Shown: piece after piece, positions 13,660 to 15,983 of the stretch | Layout: every line of letters begins with the position of its first letter | How positions within the stretch are numbered: position 1 is the stretch's first letter | Assembly (NCBI GenBank): GCA_012519525.1 | Contig: JAAYQB010000149.1 | Span: forward strand, 1-15,983 | DNA from: Bacteroidales bacterium | GTDB lineage: Bacteria > Bacteroidota > Bacteroidia > Bacteroidales > WCHB1-69 | Length of the DNA: 15,983 nt | Reading direction: 5' to 3' | The notes under the pieces: model-generated | Seen by the model: only the letters and a program-made list of their open reading frames with translations | What the model was told of the DNA's origin: nothing | Database searches by the model: none | Position numbers and translations under genes: made by a program

Positions 13660-14532
13660 ATGAAACATGTTTTTTCAGGCACCGGCGTTGCCTTAGTTAC
13701 TCCTTTTAATCCGGATTCTTCTATTGATTATGAAGGTTTAGAAGTAATGGTAAATAATGTAATTGACAACAATATTGACTATATTGTGGCTTTAGGAACA
13801 ACAGCAGAGACTCCTACTCTATCGTTTGCAGAACGTAAACAAATACTAAAAAAAATAGTACGATTTACAAATAAACGAGTTCCCGTAGTAGTCGGTATCG
13901 GCTGTAATAATCCTATAGAAGTAATCGAACAGATACACTTTTTCGATTTAAAAAATGTAGATGCCGTATTATCGGTTACTCCTTACTACAATCGACCTCA
14001 ACAAGAAGGAATTATCGCCCACTATAAAGCAATTGCTCAAGAATCGCCGCTTCCTATCATTATTTACAATGTAGGCTCTCGCACGGCGGTTAATATAGAA
14101 GCTGAAACAACATTAAGAATAGCAAAAGAAATCCCGAAAGTAATAGGAATTAAAGAAGCATCGGGCAATTTGAATCAAATAATGAATGTCATTAACCGAA
14201 AACCTAAAGATTTCTTGGTTATTTCCGGCGATGACGCCTTAACCCTTCCACTGCTTGCATGCGGTGCCGACGGTGTTATATCCGTTGTTGCCAATGCTTA
14301 TCCCGATAAGTTTTCCGAAATGGTGCGTTTAGCCCTTGATGGAAATTTTGAAAAAGCACGTAAGATTCATTATCAATTACTTCCTATAATACACGCCTGT
14401 TTTAAAGAAGGAAGCCCTGCCGGCGTGAAAACATTTTTAGCCTTACAAGAAAAAATAAAAGCCAACGTTCGGCTGCCATTAACGGAAGTAAGTCTTAATT
14501 TATCGAAAGAAATAAAAAAATTATTAAGCTGA
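13660..14532 (+). CDS. dapA: 4-hydroxy-tetrahydrodipicolinate synthase
   Basis: The 290-residue cytoplasmic TIM-barrel aldolase condenses pyruvate with aspartate semialdehyde in lysine and diaminopimelate synthesis. Visible signatures are GTTAETPTL (46-54), SVTPYYNRP (105-113), Tyr136 and Arg141 in IIIYNVGSRTAVN, and the Schiff-base Lys165 in GIKEASGN. An in-frame TTG at 13654 would add two residues; ATG 13660 is preferred. It follows the C69 gene by 15 nt and precedes holA by 4 nt. DapA relatives include other pyruvate-dependent lyases, but the full motif set favours DapA. Confidence 0.95.
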   Translation: MKHVFSGTGVALVTPFNPDSSIDYEGLEVMVNNVIDNNIDYIVALGTTAETPTLSFAERKQILKKIVRFTNKRVPVVVGIGCNNPIEVIEQIHFFDLKNVDAVLSVTPYYNRPQQEGIIAHYKAIAQESPLPIIIYNVGSRTAVNIEAETTLRIAKEIPKVIGIKEASGNLNQIMNVINRKPKDFLVISGDDALTLPLLACGADGVISVVANAYPDKFSEMVRLALDGNFEKARKIHYQLLPIIHACFKEGSPAGVKTFLALQEKIKANVRLPLTEVSLNLSKEIKKLLS

Positions 14533-14536
14533 AACT

Positions 14537-15544
14537 ATGACTTACGAGCAAATTATTGATAATTTCAAAAAAAAAATCTACCTCCCCGTTTATTTATTAA
14601 TGGGTGAAAACACCTATCATATTGATAAACTCACTGATTTTATTCTTGAAAATTTCTTTGAAGACGAGGCACTTAAAGATTTTAATTTGGAAATTCTATA
14701 TGGGAAAGACACTACCGTCGATCAAATTGTAGCTCTTGCCAAACAGTATCCTATGATGTCGAACTATCGATTAGTGATAGTAAAAGAAGCACAAAGTTTA
14801 AATAAAATAGCCAATTTAACTCCTTATGTCCAAAACCCTCAAAAACAAACAGTTTTAGTATTATGCCATAAATACAAAACCATTGATAAACGTACGGTTT
14901 TATATAAAAGCCTTGAAAAAACAGGCGGACTTTTTGAAAGTCCAAAAATATATGATAATCAAGTAGCTAAATACGTAAAAGAAATGGCAAACGAAAAACA
15001 ATACCTTATTACTCACTCTACTTCCGAAATAATTGCCAATCACATAGGTGCCGATTTATCACGTATTAATAACGAACTCGATAAATTTAAAAATATCATC
15101 AAAGAAGGCGAAACCATTACGCCCGATTTAGTACAAGAATACATCGGCATTAGCAAAGAATACAATGAGTTTGAACTAATTAATGCTATTTGGTCGCAAA
15201 ATGCACAAAAGGCTTTTGAAATCATTAATTATTTTCAGTCGAATCCGAAAGAGCATCCTATTCAAAAAATAATTGCCTTATTTTATACGTCTTTCTTAAA
15301 ACTAATACAGTATCATTTCTCCTCTAACAAAAGTAATTTAAGACAATTTAATATATTTGCAGAAGCCGAAAAACCGTTTTTAAATGCTATTAAAAATTAT
15401 CCTTACCCCGTAGTCGTTAAAATTATACGACTTTTAAAAATTTATGATTTAAGAAGCAAAGGATTTGAAGGTTACAATATTTCCGAATTCGAACTGCTTA
15501 AAGAACTTGTCTTCCGAATTATACAAAGAAAAGTTGAGATTTAA
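14537..15544 (+). CDS. holA: DNA polymerase III delta subunit
   Basis: The 335-residue protein has the HolA layout. It starts with a P-loop-less AAA+ part opening YLPVYLLMGENTYHIDKL and containing LVIVKEAQSL. A mid-region follows (TSEIIANHIGADLSRINNELDK, the family LxxEL-like segment), then the clamp-loader collar domain with EYNEFELINAI and an all-helical C-terminus ending in FELLKELVFRIIQRK. Delta opens the sliding clamp during loading. Overall similarity in this family is low, but this order of motifs is characteristic. It starts 4 nt after dapA, with no separate promoter. Confidence 0.93.
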   Translation: MTYEQIIDNFKKKIYLPVYLLMGENTYHIDKLTDFILENFFEDEALKDFNLEILYGKDTTVDQIVALAKQYPMMSNYRLVIVKEAQSLNKIANLTPYVQNPQKQTVLVLCHKYKTIDKRTVLYKSLEKTGGLFESPKIYDNQVAKYVKEMANEKQYLITHSTSEIIANHIGADLSRINNELDKFKNIIKEGETITPDLVQEYIGISKEYNEFELINAIWSQNAQKAFEIINYFQSNPKEHPIQKIIALFYTSFLKLIQYHFSSNKSNLRQFNIFAEAEKPFLNAIKNYPYPVVVKIIRLLKIYDLRSKGFEGYNISEFELLKELVFRIIQRKVEI

Positions 15545-15597
15545 TTTTTTTCACTTTTTTTAATACTACCCGTTATCTTTATATTATTTTATTTTTT

Positions 15598-15658
15598 ACC
15601 GTAGAGTTTCCAAAGAATGCGCCAAGGTCGCAGAGTTTTTTTGCGTTTTTTGCGGTTA
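15598..15658. repeat. Intergenic repeat of the 'GCGCCAAGGTCGCAGAG' type
   Basis: The segment begins ACCGTAGAG and ends GCGGTTAAG. It contains GCGCCAAGGTCGCAGAG and short TTTTTTGCG runs. From memory, similar sequences built on GCAAAGAGCGCAAAG-like words are widespread intergenic repeats in environmental bacteria. It lies in the 439-bp non-coding end of the window and directly precedes the dispersed repeat at 15668-15800. No ORF is visible. Confidence 0.45.
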
Positions 15659-15667
15659 AGAAAGTAA

Positions 15668-15800
15668 AATGAACAATTAAAAATTACGAATTGACGCTTC
15701 GAGAACCTCAGCGTCCCCAATAACCCCTCCCTACCTTTCCGATTACCCCTCTAAATCTCCCCCAACCCCTCCCAGCCTCCCCAAATGGGGAGGAGATTGA
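15668..15800. repeat. Dispersed repeat, right copy, inverted relative to 905-1003
   Basis: The order here is AATGAACAATTAAA, ATTACGAATTGACGCTTCGA with a GACGCT/AGCGTC hairpin (15693-15715), ACCCCTCTAAATCTCCCCC, and a terminal palindrome CCTCCCCAAATGGGGAGG (15776-15793). Reverse-complemented, it matches the left copy part by part, with extra C-rich sequence in the middle. With the left copy it brackets about 14.7 kb. Confidence 0.8.
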
Positions 15801-15946
15801 AGAATAGGTAGTTACATAAACAATCATTTTTTTAAATCAATGTATTTTTCCAAAACAACTATTTAGTCGACCCTTAAAAACATTTTAATTTATTGAATAT
15901 CATTAAAATAATTTGTAAAATATATTGAAGATATTGCAATTATTTG

Positions 15947-15954
15947 TATCTTTG
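15947..15954 (+). promoter_or_regulatory. -7 promoter box pointing out of the window
   Basis: TATCTTTG followed by C, with a TTG 19 bp upstream (15925-15927), is the best complete promoter match in the window. A second box, TATTTTTG, follows at 15971-15978, and an ATG occurs at 15980. The gene or RNA it serves lies outside, so its identity is unknown. Confidence 0.55.
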
Positions 15955-15983
15955 CAACAAAAATCTTGTATATTTTTGTATGA

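Overview
The window comes from a low-GC member of the Bacteroidota, probably an uncultured Bacteroidales-type organism. Evidence: nearly every transcription unit is preceded by the phylum-specific -7 box TAnnTTTG, almost always followed by C. Shine-Dalgarno sites are essentially absent and leaders are A-rich. The gene families also fit: PepSY-like repeat secreted protein, DUF1573 protein, C69 dipeptidase, and a sigma-54 response regulator without a Fis domain. No species is claimed.

Layout. (1) 1-1012 is a small accessory segment. It holds the 3' end of an unidentified gene, a small putative lipoprotein gene (261-725), two copies of a ~115-140 bp direct repeat around that lipoprotein gene, and a G/C-hairpin dispersed repeat (905-1003). 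(2) 1025-1097 is tRNA-Phe on the minus strand. (3) 1334-4172, plus strand: a PhoH-family ATPase and a secreted PepSY-like repeat protein, each with its own promoter. (4) 4222-9487, minus strand, read from the right: a lipoprotein and a polyprenyl-phosphate sugar transferase that abut, then dnaN with its own promoter, a sigma-54 response regulator, and a zinc-ribbon Nudix hydrolase overlapping it by ATGA. (5) 9792-15544, plus strand: DUF1573 protein, tpiA-prmA, and C69 dipeptidase-dapA-holA. (6) 15545-15983 is non-coding. It holds a second, inverted copy of the dispersed repeat and promoter boxes pointing out of the window.

Most of the block between the inverted repeats is housekeeping: two replisome parts (sliding clamp and delta subunit), triosephosphate isomerase, L11 methyltransferase, dihydrodipicolinate synthase and a secreted dipeptidase.

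The most interesting signals are regulatory and structural. A very good sigma-54 promoter match (9690-9705) lies upstream of the DUF1573 gene in a window that also encodes a sigma-54 activator lacking a DNA-binding domain. The lipoprotein cassette is flanked by repeats that each contain a 21-codon ORF. A large inverted repeat pair brackets the block. I saw no CRISPR array, transposase, phage module or clear new defence system.
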